Positions 17,830-27,958 of a DNA stretch of 64,000 bases are shown piece by piece. How positions within the stretch are numbered: the first letter of the stretch is position 1; each line of letters begins with the position of its first letter. The position numbers were made by a program, and so were the translations under genes. The stretch comes from JBJXHC01 sp046160825 (GTDB lineage Bacteria; Bacteroidota; Ignavibacteria; UBA10030; UBA6906). Location of the stretch: positions 16,826-80,825 of the forward strand of contig JBJXHC010000114.1 in NCBI GenBank assembly GCA_046160825.1. Reading direction: 5' to 3'. The notes under the pieces are model-generated. The model was given only the letters and a program-made list of their open reading frames with translations. It was not told the origin of the DNA and did no database searches.

Positions 17830-18040
17830 CAGGCGCGGGAATAGCCCCAAAGCGCGACTCTGAGGCTGTCCAATAAAGTAAGGAATGAGGTCGTGCCCAC
17901 CATCCCACCACAATTCATTCTCCCCTCTCCGAGGGGAGAATCAAAGAGGGGTGCACTACAATTATGTGGGATGGTGCATTTTTAGACAGCCACAATTTGG
18001 GGCGCTTTGAATTGAGCAAGAATATTTGCTATTCGCGACC
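17830..18040. repeat. Nested imperfect inverted repeat (MITE-like)
   Basis: Successive pairs nest around a centre at 17934-17945 (CTCCCCTC/GAGGGGAG). Moving outwards they are CACCATCCCAC with GTGGGATGGTG, GGCTGTC (17864) with GACAGCC (17991), CAAAGCGC with GCGCTTTG, and CGGGAATAGC with GCTATTCGC. The whole stretch can fold into a long hairpin with no coding frame. It lies downstream of the carboxyltransferase gene. Confidence 0.6.
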
Positions 18041-18064
18041 TCATCCCCCGGCCCCTTCTCCTTG

Positions 18065-19345
18065 TGTATAGACTGGGGAGATGGTAAACACTTGTTCGGA
18101 GACATGGTAAACACCTAATTGGACATGATCATCAATCAATCGGAGATTGGTCATGCCCTGGAAAGCGGTGTCCGCCATGTCATTACGTTTAGAATTTGTT
18201 CGTCTTGCTATGAATGAATCATCAAATATACGATCCTTGTGTCGTCGGTACGCAATCAGTCCGAAGACCGGTTATAAATGGATTGATCGCTACCGTGAAG
18301 CTGGCGCCAAAGCGTTGGAGGATCGTTCCCGCCGTCCTCACTACAGTCCGTGTCAGACAGCCCCGGGTGTTGAGCAAATGATTCTTCGTTTGCGGGAGAA
18401 GCATCCGGCGTGGGGTGCTCGCAAGCTTCGAGCCCGATTGCTGATGCAGGGCTATGGAGAGTTGCCAAGCATCAGTACGATTACCACCATCTTACATCGT
18501 CATGGTTGTATCAACCCGGTTGATACTAAGAAGCACCAACCGTATCAACGCTTTGAGGCAACTGAACCGAATCTCCTTTGGCAAATGGATTTCAAAGGAG
18601 ACTTTCCGATGTTGCACGGACGCTGCTATCCATTAACTGTGTTGGATGATTACTCTCGTTTTTCTTTGGGCCTGGTTGCATGCTCAAATCAGCGCCGGGA
18701 GACCGTCCAGGAACACCTCATCGTCACATTTCGCCGTTATGGATTGCCTCAGCGCATACTGACGGACAACGGTGGCCCATGGGGCAGTTGTGGTCATGAG
18801 GCCTATACTGAGCTTGGTGTCTGGATGATCCGTCTTGGTATCAGTCTCAGTCACTCTCGCATTTGTCATCCACAAACTCTGGGGAAGGACGAGCGTTTTC
18901 ATCGTACATTGAAAGCGGAGGTCATTGCTGCTCGTTCCTTCGAGTCCACAGATCACTGCCAGGATACCTTCGATGCTTGGCGGACCATGTACAACTTTGA
19001 GCGACCTCATGAAGCGCTCGCAATGGCTGTACCTGCAAGTCGGTATTCCCATAGCCCACGTGAGTATCCAGAAAGTTTACCTCCCTTCGACTATGGTCGT
19101 CATGATATTGTTCGCAAAGTCCAAGCAAAAGGAGAAATCTCATTTCACGGCAAAGAGTTCAAGGTCGGAAAAGCTTTCCGCGGGTATCACGTTGCCGTTC
19201 GACCTACCACCACCGATGGCACATTCAACGTCTTTTTCTATCATGAACACATTGCACAAATCTCTCTTAACAACGATATTCTTGAAACCTAAACGTGTAA
19301 ACCATGTCCCCGAACACCCGTTAACTATCTCTCCGGGTCTATACA
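18065..19345 (+). mobile_element. IS481-family insertion sequence
   Basis: The 1281-base element is bounded by imperfect inverted repeats of about 50 bases that begin TGTATAGAC on the left and end GTCTATACA on the right. They continue with ATGGTAAACAC-type motifs; the left end holds two copies. Flanks CCTTG and CCTCG could be a 5-base target duplication that has diverged at one base. Without the element the flanks rejoin as a CCCTTCTCC/GAGGAGGGG palindrome, so it inserted into another repeat. It carries one transposase gene. Confidence 0.85.
18153..19292 (+). CDS. IS481-family transposase
   Basis: The 379-residue protein has an N-terminal helix-turn-helix (SLCRRYAISPKTGYKWIDRY) and an rve integrase core. 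The DDE residues appear as Asp in WQMDFKGDF, Asp in ILTDNGGPWGS and Glu in GKDERFHRTLKAEV. A C-terminal beta domain follows. The ATG at 18153 gives the usual IS481 beginning MPWKAV and has GGAG nearby; a TTG two codons upstream is also in frame. The gene is intact and full length, so the element may still be active. Confidence 0.92.
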   Translation: MPWKAVSAMSLRLEFVRLAMNESSNIRSLCRRYAISPKTGYKWIDRYREAGAKALEDRSRRPHYSPCQTAPGVEQMILRLREKHPAWGARKLRARLLMQGYGELPSISTITTILHRHGCINPVDTKKHQPYQRFEATEPNLLWQMDFKGDFPMLHGRCYPLTVLDDYSRFSLGLVACSNQRRETVQEHLIVTFRRYGLPQRILTDNGGPWGSCGHEAYTELGVWMIRLGISLSHSRICHPQTLGKDERFHRTLKAEVIAARSFESTDHCQDTFDAWRTMYNFERPHEALAMAVPASRYSHSPREYPESLPPFDYGRHDIVRKVQAKGEISFHGKEFKVGKAFRGYHVAVRPTTTDGTFNVFFYHEHIAQISLNNDILET

Positions 19346-19378
19346 CCTCGCAGAGGAGGGGGTGTTGGGAGGCGATGT

Positions 19379-22300
19379 TTATTTCAGTAACACCATCTTC
19401 TGTGTTGCGATGGTGCGCAGACCTGCGTCATCCACACCCTGTGCCTGGATCTGGTAGAAGTACACGCCGGATGACAGACCCGCTGCGTCGAACTGCACCA
19501 GGTTGTAGCCTTCCTCGAACTCTTCATTGTTGAAGAGTGTCGCTACTTCCTGACCCAACAGGTTGAAGATCTTTACCGTTACCTGCGATGTCTCCAGCAA
19601 CTGGAAGCTGATCGTCGTCGATGGGTTGAAAGGGTTCGGGTAGTTCTGATACAGCTTCGCTGCTACAGGGACACCCTCTGCATTCTCCCATTCCTCGTCA
19701 AGGAAGTCTTCTTCTTCACTCGACTCCACTTCATACGTCGTTGCTGCCATCGTCACCGGACGGAAGGCCACCGGCAGTTTCATGTACGGCACATCGTCAA
19801 TCTCCACCTGGCCCAACAGTCTCAGCTTGCCAAGGATGAAGGTGGTATCCGTTTGCATGAAGCTTGCCGTATCCAGTACGCCAATGAATGCACGGTTGAT
19901 TGCATACACCGCACTGTACAGGTCGTCATACTGATCGTAATTTGCACCCAAACTGTCGATCGGTGTATATCCTTGCCAGTACGTCATCATGCTATCGGCC
20001 TTCTCTGAGATTGCTTTCACTTCCATCTCATCGAATGCACTCGTGTCCACATCGAAGATCAACTCTCCGAAGCCTGCCGGTGTTTTCTCCATCTGGCTTG
20101 CGGCGATGTTCACCTTCAATGCCACCAGTTCTGCAAACAGATTATTCGGCGTCTTCTTCGAGTCGAGCTTCGTCGCCTGTTTCTTCATCTGCTTGCGTTT
20201 TTCCATACCCGGCGACAATGTTGAGTCGAGGCCGCGCGGACGGTGGGTTGCTGCATTGACCATGTGGTTGAACGTCTTGCTCTCAAGTGTCTTCTGCAAG
20301 GCATTGTAACCCTTGCCGAGGTTCTTCTTGAAATCCCACTTGGTCAATCGAATCCATGCATAGATGTTTGCGGAATCCTTGACAGGGCTCCATTTCGGCT
20401 TCAACGGATCTGCCGGATTCTTCTTGAACATATAGCTCACACCAATCAATGCACCACCTGCGCTGTCGCCTGTGGATGCGCCCGGTCCGAATCCGCCCTG
20501 TGCAACTGTCTCATCGAGCAGGTTGGCCCAGTTCGGCATAACAATCGGCTTGCCAGGTTTGGCGCGCTTGACTGACTTGAGGAACTTCAGCTTGATCGGA
20601 TCCTTTGCAATGATTGTATCAGGACTGATCGAGAGGAACTTCGGCGATGGGCCTACCGGTGTACCTGTTCCGCTCACTGTCACTGTATCAGGCGAGGACT
20701 TCGAATTGCTGTACCACACGATGCTGGCATTCTGTGCAGTCACCAACGTCGGGCTGAATGTAATAACGTAATCCACCGGAGCGCCGATGGTTGCTGTACC
20801 GTTCGGTGAAACACTGAACGATGCATCGCCATACACCACCACCGAGTCGATCACGAGAGCCGAGCCACCGAGATTGCTCACGGTAACCGTATCAGCGTCG
20901 CTTGTCGTTACCTGCACACTACCGAATGACACCGAGCTTTGATCCACTGCAAATGCAGATTGGATACCGTTGCCGCTCAGGTACATCACATCCGATGAGG
21001 AACCTGCGTTGTGGTAGAATGTAATCGTGCCTGTTTGCGGACCCGATACCGAAGGCGAGAACGATACCGTGAAGCACGTATCTTCGCCTGCAAGAAGTGT
21101 GACTGGTCCGGAGAATGCTGTGGCAAATTCGCCGCCCCCAACAATCAGTGAATCAATCGTCAACGGTGCGTTGCCCGTGTTGGTGATGCACACGAGCGAG
21201 TCGCTGCTTTCGTTCTTCACCACATCACCGAATGCAAGTGAATCAAGAGCAGAGAATGCGGGTACGGGCGCAACAAAGGCCTCGCCGATAGCAAAGTCAC
21301 TGAAGCTCGTTACGCCAAGAATTTTCGTACTCGTCGATGTGAGTGTGCTGACTGTCGGTAACGTCCACGTCGGACTGTCGTACTTCCCGACAATAAAGCT
21401 CCCTGTACTGGCTCCGCCATCGACATCTGCGGAAACAAAATTAAACGTGATGTCGCTCGAACCTGTTGGTGAACCGGTGATAGTGTAATATCTGTTCACC
21501 GATTGTGCTCCATCAAGTCCTGATGTTGCAATATCCGGATGATCGCCCGCTGTAGTGGAGGCCGTTAATGAGAATGAGCTAACATAGAGGGATCCCTCAA
21601 CAAGAACCGGTGTGTACTTCGTGCTGTCGCCGATCTCGAAGAAGACTGCGCCGGGACCTGTCGCAACCGTCACACTCGTCAGCGCCACCGTGACGGTCTT
21701 GGTCAGGTTACCGTTCACGTGTCCGGCAAGTCTTGTGAGTGATGCCGTCGGTGCGATCGTTACACTGTTTGCACCGGTGTGCAACGTGCCAAACTGTAAG
21801 CTGAGAGACGAGTCGATTGTGACCGAAGAGGTGAGCGCAACACCTGCACTGTTGGTGATCTGGATTTGTTTTACGTTTGCGGGAAGACCCGATCCGGTCT
21901 GCTGTGCGACGCTCCCTGAGTACGTGTATCTGCCTTGTGTGCTGAATGTTCTGGTTCCGGTCACTTGGACATCACCCGTTGCACCTGAGGCCGTAAGGCC
22001 ATCGGCGGAACGGCTGACGAGTCTTCCTCCAGGAGCAAGAACGAAGTTCCCCGCTCCGGAAATCGTCTGTCCGTTGCAATCAAAATATCCGCTGTCGATG
22101 AACGTAAACCCTGTCGCGATATTGACACTGTTCGCGGAAAGATCACGCATACCCGTGACATACACATTACCGAAGGTGTTCGTCGCCCCGGGATTGAAGA
22201 CGCGCGGACTTCCCGCTGTGGGAATGAGTCGCAATGTATAGGCTCCGGCCCCTGCACCCATGGTACATGCACCGCCGTTGTTGATAAAGTCTTGTGTGAC

Positions 22301-25300
22301 AATCACGGTTCCTGTTCCGGAACTATTGACACCGCGCAGTGTACCGCTTGCATTGATCGTCAAGCTGCCGCCGACAAAAAGAGTTCCCGATCCGGCGCCG
22401 CCTGCGTTGGATGCAACGAGTGTACCGCTGTTGATGATGACATTGTTGAGCACAGTGATTGTCCGGACACTGGTACCCGTACCACAACGCATTTCACCTG
22501 TACCGCCAAGGATCAGGTTACCGGCAATGACTGTCCCAATCGGAGGCGTGCCGTTTGCCGTGGAGTTCCAATTCACGTGTCCGAAGGTGATGCCCGGTGC
22601 TGCACCGATGCTAAAGCCGGTGGCCGCGCCGTGGAATGTGTAGGTCGAAGTCGTGGCAAATGCCCACGGAGTACCACCACCACCGGGAACGGGATTGAAC
22701 AACGCCTGGCGTCCCTCGGCTCCTGACTGGATAGTGTATGTACCGGCAAGATTAAGCCGGAACGTTGCAATGTCCAACACGCCGCCGCTTTGCACCGTTG
22801 CTGCCGCGCATGTATCGTTCACCGTCAGCGTAACCGTGTGGCCGGTTGCGATAATTGCACTCTGCGATGGCAACGGAACTGCTCCGCCCACCCATGTGCC
22901 ACCGACATTCCAATTGCCGCTCGCAGCAGAAGTAACCGTCGGGCCGAGAACGTTGATACTGTTGCTTGTTCCCTGCGATACGCCTGTGGCGTTTGCAAGT
23001 ACCGTTCCCGTACCCGCTACGGATGAAGAAAGATTTGCCCACGATGCAACACCAGCGACCGGAGTCTGCGTCAATCCGCCGACATCAGTCGAAGCGAGTG
23101 TGAATGTTCCGGAAGAAAGCGTGACTGCGTTTGCAAAATCAGCATCCGTGTTGCCGTTGGTATCCTGTGCTGCAACGGCAACAGGCGCAAGGTTCGCCCC
23201 TGTCGGCGCGCTTGCCGCAGGCTGGTCGGTGAATGCGAGGTGCGTTGCTATAACATTGATCTTATTCTGCATGATGTCCGAGGAAATTGCAGGGAACGCA
23301 CTGAACTGCGAACTCGTGAGCGAGTTGCCGGCGGTGACGTTCGCATTCAACACTTCAAAACCGAAATGCTGGTTATCCAGTACACCGCTGCCAAGAGGAT
23401 CCTTCAGCGAAATGCGAACGGAAAGTGTTTTGTTGCCGCCGTCTGCAGCACTTGCACTAAACGCAGTGAAAATAATGGAGGATGCACCCACGGTGCCGCT
23501 TGCAAGCTGTGTTGCACCGTCAAACAGATCGGCTGCAAGAATGGCATTCGACCAAGTCGGCACTTGATTCACACCGCTTTGTGTGAGCGACATTGCGACG
23601 AGTTCCGTCGGGAATGCATCCGCATCAATCGCACCGCCGCCATCGCGGAACGTTACCTGCCACACCTGTGTACCCGTTGATGAAGACAACGGCGACGCGT
23701 CGTTCACAATAGAGGAAATTGTTGTCGCCTCCGAGGAAGCAACTGCGACAACGTCTGAAGTTGTGGAAGCCGCAGTCACAAGCGGATGCGTCGCATCTGC
23801 CAGTGTCCAGCGTGAGAAACTCGTTACGCCGGACATCGTGGCGTAATTGATTCCGTTCGCCGTGCTCGCACCGGTCGTAAGCCATGTGGCGCCGAGGTCG
23901 GTCGAACGGTACGGTGAAAGTGTCCCTTCAACGTTCGTATTCATTTCTGCCACCGTATTGTCATAACGGAACACCATCGTCACGTTCAATCCGGTGCTTG
24001 TTGCCGCGTTAATATCATAGTAGCGTTTGATGCTCTGGTTGCCCGCACCGGTTTGTGCTGTACCGGTAACACGGGTGATCGTCGTTGCACCAGGGACGGG
24101 ACCTGTTACTGCATTCAGTTCCATGCCGATGCCGCCGAAGGTTTCATTCACGGCGTTTGCCGAAATTGTTCGCGCTGCTTCCACCGTGCCGTAGACGATC
24201 TTACCACCGCCGGTTTCACTCATGCTTCCTGTTGGGCCCAGTATCACCTTCTGGGAGCCGGTGTGGATCTTCCCGAATACTGTTAGCACCCCGTTGATCG
24301 TCACATCGTTCAGCAGGGAAAGTTCGGAATCGAAAACCACGAAAAGATTGTCCAGCGTCATCCCCCCTGTAGCAGAAAGCGACTGTGGCCCCGTTGCGTC
24401 GAAGACCAGAAGCCGACCGTTGGAGTTGAAGGTTGAAGACTGCGAGTAATTGCCGCGGACGTGCAGATCGCCTCCGCTCAGACTCGAAAGCGTTATCGTC
24501 CCTGAGTTCATAATGTCGCCGAAGATTACTACCTTATTGGACATCGCATTACCGACGCCGTTCATTGTAAATTCCGAACCGACATCAATCGTCAGATCGT
24601 TGGCCGCATGCCTCTGGAACTGAAAACCGCCGTTTGGCCCCATATCAAGCGTGGTGCTGTTCGAGATTTGAACGTTATTTGGAAAACCAGCGCCCCCGGT
24701 TGCGCTCCATTCTGCCCCACGCACGTAAGTGCCGCCAGTGGAATATGTCAATGTGGAACTTCCGCCGTAGGTCGGTGCGCCGGTGATGTAACCGCTGGCG
24801 TTCAAACGGAATGTTCCGTCAACGGTAAGGTTGCCGCCGTTGGTAATTCCTGCCGAAGTCTGGATGAGTGTGCTGACGGTGCGTGCAGTGTTTATGCTGA
24901 CGCCGCCCGTGTTTTGTACTGTAACGTTCGTGATCGGATTCGGCCACCAGACTGCATCGGCGTTCACGCCGTAGGATGTAGTCCCGTTGAACACGAGCGT
25001 TCCGGTTGCATCATACGTGTACGAACCGGTGTTGCCGCCCCAGCCGCCTTCATTGATCTGGAATGAGCCGCCGTTCACCGCAACGACTCCACTTGCTGCA
25101 ACCGATACGGTTCCCGCTGTGCTCAGAGTTCCGTTGACTGTTACATCTGTTCCTGTTCCGTTATCAACCGTAAGTGTGTTGCCGCTGTTGACGTGAAGTG
25201 TTCCGCCTGTGGCGACAGTAACCTGATCAACACTCACGCTCGCGGTTACTGTAACCGTGTGTGTGGCAAGAATAGTGACTGCATCATCTGCTGATGTTGG

Positions 25301-26179
25301 TGTGGCTGCCGCCGGATTCCATGAGCCGCCGCCGTTTGTGGAGACTTCCCACGTGCCAATGGCATTCCAGTCGCCGCTCGCGAAGCTGCGGTATTGGTTG
25401 CTCGGAAGAGGAGGTGTAACAACTGCCCATGAAGTTCCGACTCTCACCTCGTCCAGATCAAGGGCTGGAGTTCCAGCGGCATTTTCCTGACGGAGGAAAA
25501 CGCCATCAACCGAGGAAAGGTCACCACTTCCAGAGTTATTGGTGATCGTAAGATCCGGGGTCGGCTCGGATCCACCAAAGCTCCCGGAACTTGGATTGAC
25601 CCACAACTTAACCACATCATTAAGCGCGCCTGCCACAAATTCATATGAAGCCACGACCAGCACAGGCGTACTGACCGGATAAGTGCCCGCCGTATACGTC
25701 TGCACAGGCGTTCCGCCGCTCGACCTAGGACTTATTCCCAAGTAGTAGGAGCTTCCATCATTGTTCTTGATCCAAACAGTCTGGCCAAAAGTTGTTGCCC
25801 CTCCACCCCGGTAACCGGTAAAGTAACTCCCCGTAAGAGACGTGATCCCACTGAGACTGGCAACATTGAGCAGGAAGGAATAGTAAATGGTTCCCGAGGT
25901 CTGAGATGCAAATGTCCGTTGGGGATCAATGCCTGTTCCAGCAAATGCTATCTTGTTTCCTATAGATGCTTGAAGGCCGGTGTAGCTCAGACTTCCGGTG
26001 GTGACGAGAACACTGTCTCCCGTATTCACATTGAACCAAGCCCCAGCCGATTGTGTTGCAAGGCCATTTGTTGCGTGATCCGTATAATTGAACTGCTCGG
26101 TCAATATTTGTCCCATTGCCGCCGACCCGAGAAGAGCAGTCGAGACCACAAGAAGAAAAAGAGTACGGAAGATGTTCAT
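19379..26179 (-). CDS. Giant T9SS-secreted surface protein 2 (G8-like beta solenoid, anchor-D domains, sorting domain)
   Basis: About 2266 residues. A signal peptide (MNIFRTLFLLVVSTALLGSA) starts at the ATG at 26179, preceded by GGAG. A LamG/lectin-like N-terminal part follows. Two solenoid blocks each open with an SGDWNxxGTW-type motif (near residues 275 and 1110), and a long glycine- and threonine-rich beta region follows. Two choice-of-anchor-D (ASH-like) repeats lie about 1640-1850. Then comes a roughly 330-residue module shared with the other giant protein, an acidic linker (SSEEEDFLDEEW) and the T9SS C-terminal sorting domain beginning YQNYPNPFNPST. It should be exported through the outer membrane and cleaved or anchored. 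Ligand and role are unknown. An IS481 element ends 33 bases beyond its stop. Confidence 0.9.
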   Translation of the reverse strand: MNIFRTLFLLVVSTALLGSAAMGQILTEQFNYTDHATNGLATQSAGAWFNVNTGDSVLVTTGSLSYTGLQASIGNKIAFAGTGIDPQRTFASQTSGTIYYSFLLNVASLSGITSLTGSYFTGYRGGGATTFGQTVWIKNNDGSSYYLGISPRSSGGTPVQTYTAGTYPVSTPVLVVASYEFVAGALNDVVKLWVNPSSGSFGGSEPTPDLTITNNSGSGDLSSVDGVFLRQENAAGTPALDLDEVRVGTSWAVVTPPLPSNQYRSFASGDWNAIGTWEVSTNGGGSWNPAAATPTSADDAVTILATHTVTVTASVSVDQVTVATGGTLHVNSGNTLTVDNGTGTDVTVNGTLSTAGTVSVAASGVVAVNGGSFQINEGGWGGNTGSYTYDATGTLVFNGTTSYGVNADAVWWPNPITNVTVQNTGGVSINTARTVSTLIQTSAGITNGGNLTVDGTFRLNASGYITGAPTYGGSSTLTYSTGGTYVRGAEWSATGGAGFPNNVQISNSTTLDMGPNGGFQFQRHAANDLTIDVGSEFTMNGVGNAMSNKVVIFGDIMNSGTITLSSLSGGDLHVRGNYSQSSTFNSNGRLLVFDATGPQSLSATGGMTLDNLFVVFDSELSLLNDVTINGVLTVFGKIHTGSQKVILGPTGSMSETGGGKIVYGTVEAARTISANAVNETFGGIGMELNAVTGPVPGATTITRVTGTAQTGAGNQSIKRYYDINAATSTGLNVTMVFRYDNTVAEMNTNVEGTLSPYRSTDLGATWLTTGASTANGINYATMSGVTSFSRWTLADATHPLVTAASTTSDVVAVASSEATTISSIVNDASPLSSSTGTQVWQVTFRDGGGAIDADAFPTELVAMSLTQSGVNQVPTWSNAILAADLFDGATQLASGTVGASSIIFTAFSASAADGGNKTLSVRISLKDPLGSGVLDNQHFGFEVLNANVTAGNSLTSSQFSAFPAISSDIMQNKINVIATHLAFTDQPAASAPTGANLAPVAVAAQDTNGNTDADFANAVTLSSGTFTLASTDVGGLTQTPVAGVASWANLSSSVAGTGTVLANATGVSQGTSNSINVLGPTVTSAASGNWNVGGTWVGGAVPLPSQSAIIATGHTVTLTVNDTCAAATVQSGGVLDIATFRLNLAGTYTIQSGAEGRQALFNPVPGGGGTPWAFATTSTYTFHGAATGFSIGAAPGITFGHVNWNSTANGTPPIGTVIAGNLILGGTGEMRCGTGTSVRTITVLNNVIINSGTLVASNAGGAGSGTLFVGGSLTINASGTLRGVNSSGTGTVIVTQDFINNGGACTMGAGAGAYTLRLIPTAGSPRVFNPGATNTFGNVYVTGMRDLSANSVNIATGFTFIDSGYFDCNGQTISGAGNFVLAPGGRLVSRSADGLTASGATGDVQVTGTRTFSTQGRYTYSGSVAQQTGSGLPANVKQIQITNSAGVALTSSVTIDSSLSLQFGTLHTGANSVTIAPTASLTRLAGHVNGNLTKTVTVALTSVTVATGPGAVFFEIGDSTKYTPVLVEGSLYVSSFSLTASTTAGDHPDIATSGLDGAQSVNRYYTITGSPTGSSDITFNFVSADVDGGASTGSFIVGKYDSPTWTLPTVSTLTSTSTKILGVTSFSDFAIGEAFVAPVPAFSALDSLAFGDVVKNESSDSLVCITNTGNAPLTIDSLIVGGGEFATAFSGPVTLLAGEDTCFTVSFSPSVSGPQTGTITFYHNAGSSSDVMYLSGNGIQSAFAVDQSSVSFGSVQVTTSDADTVTVSNLGGSALVIDSVVVYGDASFSVSPNGTATIGAPVDYVITFSPTLVTAQNASIVWYSNSKSSPDTVTVSGTGTPVGPSPKFLSISPDTIIAKDPIKLKFLKSVKRAKPGKPIVMPNWANLLDETVAQGGFGPGASTGDSAGGALIGVSYMFKKNPADPLKPKWSPVKDSANIYAWIRLTKWDFKKNLGKGYNALQKTLESKTFNHMVNAATHRPRGLDSTLSPGMEKRKQMKKQATKLDSKKTPNNLFAELVALKVNIAASQMEKTPAGFGELIFDVDTSAFDEMEVKAISEKADSMMTYWQGYTPIDSLGANYDQYDDLYSAVYAINRAFIGVLDTASFMQTDTTFILGKLRLLGQVEIDDVPYMKLPVAFRPVTMAATTYEVESSEEEDFLDEEWENAEGVPVAAKLYQNYPNPFNPSTTISFQLLETSQVTVKIFNLLGQEVATLFNNEEFEEGYNLVQFDAAGLSSGVYFYQIQAQGVDDAGLRTIATQKMVLLK

Positions 26180-26227
26180 GTGAACTCCGGTAATGATGAA
26201 AGGATGACCCGCGTTTGTCCGATCCAA

Positions 26228-26838
26228 AAAGAACAGAAATATATTCTGTGAATGAACGAATAACCGAAAAGGAAGGTTGCCTGAGGATACTGTTCAGGCG
26301 CTGGCAATATACCAAAAAAGAAAAGCAAAGCAACGGGGCGAGGCATTCTTAACACAAACATCACATTGAGCGGGCGGCGGGCTGGTTACTTCAAGGTCGG
26401 GACGGCGTCCCGACCTACAGAAACAAACATGGGTCTTATGCACCCTGAAAGGGTGAGATACAACGGCCAGATGGCGAGCCCCCGACCGACGAGCAATCCT
26501 GTAGGTCGGTTCGCTGAACCGACCGCATTGGGGGCAAGGAGTCCAGTTGATTCTTGACTTGCCACGAGATTCATCTCGTGGATTTCCGAAAACTAAAAAA
26601 CGCTGAGGGCATTAGCCAAACTTCTGATTGGGTTAAAACCCTTGGCGTTAGGCTTTGCTTGTTATTATTCCACGACCTACTCGTCTCGCTCCCCGGCTCG
26701 CCGAGGCGGACGCTCGCCGGAGCGGAAAGGTCGTGGCAATTCATTCGGGGGTTGACTTGCCACGAGATTCATCTCGTGGATATCCGAAAGACTAAAAAAT
26801 GCTGAGGGCTTTAGCCAAACCTCTTCAATCCCCACCAC
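26228..26838. repeat. Cluster of palindromic intergenic repeats, no gene
   Basis: Between the two minus-strand genes lies a row of unrelated palindromes: AGGTCGGGAC/GTCCCGACCT near 26395, CACCCTGAAAGGGTG near 26440, GGTCGGTTC/GAACCGACC near 26503, and a long CCACGACCT...AGGTCGTGG arm near 26670-26735. Two direct copies of a unit of about 70 bases (26551-26620 and 26753-26826) contain CCACGAGATTCATCTCGTGG followed by AAACGCTGAGGG-like sequence. No convincing coding frame is present. Confidence 0.75.
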
Positions 26839-27522
26839 TTATTCCGTGCTGTGCTCGGGGAGTCCGAATTCGAGGAGGCGTTTCTGGAGGGCATATTTGA
26901 CAAGACCGACGGTATCGCGCACACCGATTTTCTCCGTAAGGTTCGCGCGGTGGAATTCCACGGTCCGTACACTGATGTGGAGTTTGCCGGAGATATCCAG
27001 ATTGGAGAGTCCATCCACGATATGATGGAGAATCTGCGTCTCGCGGTTGGTCAGTGTGATCTGTGTGCCGTTGCGTTCGTCTGTTGCAGTGCGGACGTAC
27101 GATTCGACCATCAGTTGGGAAACTTTCGGGGCGAAGTACTGTTCGCCGCGGGCGAGTGCTCGTATTGCGGCACGGAGGTCTTCGACCACGGAGTTTTTGA
27201 GGATGTAGCCGCTGGCTCCGGACTGCACAACGCGTTTAATATATTCTTCGTGTTCGAATTGCGTGAGCACAAGGACTCTCGGCGGGTGATTGCCCTGGGT
27301 AATGAGCGCGGTCGCTTCAATGCCATCCATCCTCGGCATATTAATATCCATGAGCACGACCTGAGGGGAACGCTGGCGCGCCTTCTCGACTGCCTCCATA
27401 CCATCACACGCCTCGGCAACAACTTCCATATCGCTCTCGTTCCGGACAAGGGCTGCCAGACCAGAGCGTACCAAGTGATGGTCATCCGCTATGAGCACCC
27501 GTATTTTCGAAGCAAGAGCCAT
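26839..27522 (-). CDS. NarL/LuxR-family response regulator
   Basis: The 227-residue protein has a receiver (VLIADDHHLVRSGL, acceptor Asp in VVLMDINMPRMDG, Lys in YILKNS) and a LuxR-type helix-turn-helix (LTNRETQILHHIVDGLSN, then ISVRTVEFHRANLTEKIG). The ATG at 27522 starts directly on the receiver; a longer frame upstream adds unrelated residues. It is a close paralogue of the regulator at 36012 (both share GASGYILKN and TVEFHRANxxEKxGVxDT). It lies between the two giant secreted protein genes on the same strand, with no kinase beside it, so it may share the kinase at 36692. Confidence 0.94.
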   Translation of the reverse strand: MALASKIRVLIADDHHLVRSGLAALVRNESDMEVVAEACDGMEAVEKARQRSPQVVLMDINMPRMDGIEATALITQGNHPPRVLVLTQFEHEEYIKRVVQSGASGYILKNSVVEDLRAAIRALARGEQYFAPKVSQLMVESYVRTATDERNGTQITLTNRETQILHHIVDGLSNLDISGKLHISVRTVEFHRANLTEKIGVRDTVGLVKYALQKRLLEFGLPEHSTE

Positions 27523-27958
27523 CGAAACACTGCCTCTGTTTGTTGCCCCCCTGAATTTCAAGTTCACGAATATTCAAATCACAGTTGGAACATGTCGTCA
27601 CGAAGGAAATACTGCCCACCCGCTCACGTACGAGAACGAGTCGGCGACCCCGACACAACTTCATCGGAGTCGCGGGCTCATTGATGGTGGGTCAAAGCCT
27701 TGGCAACTTACGGGAATACATCATATTCTCTATGAATAAGAGAATGGCACATCAGCCGCTCAAAGGCAGATATATGTTGTGCGAACAATAAGCTACATTG
27801 CGGCTAATAGAAATACAACTGTCAACCGTACGGGTTTTATAGCCGCGTAGAAATACTGGGTTTCATGACAAGGGGCCGGATAAACGCACAAAGGGCGTAC
27901 TCATCATACGCCCCCTGTGGAATGAACTCAATAACCCGGCTTGAACGCCCGGTGATGG
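27523..27958. other. Intergenic stretch without a gene
   Basis: Holds the leader of the NarL regulator and the 3' region of giant protein 1. Apart from the hairpin at 27893-27914 no coding frame, RNA gene or repeat was recognised. Confidence 0.6.
27893..27914 (-). terminator. Probable terminator of giant protein 1
   Basis: A GGGCGTA/TACGCCC stem with a seven-base loop lies about 45 bases after the stop at 27959 on the minus strand. It is followed by only a short TTTG, so it is a modest intrinsic terminator. Confidence 0.45.

Noticed and set aside
26551..26826. Possible CRISPR array
   Set aside because: Only two copies of the repeat, about 200 bases apart, with palindromes between and no uniform spacers or cas genes.
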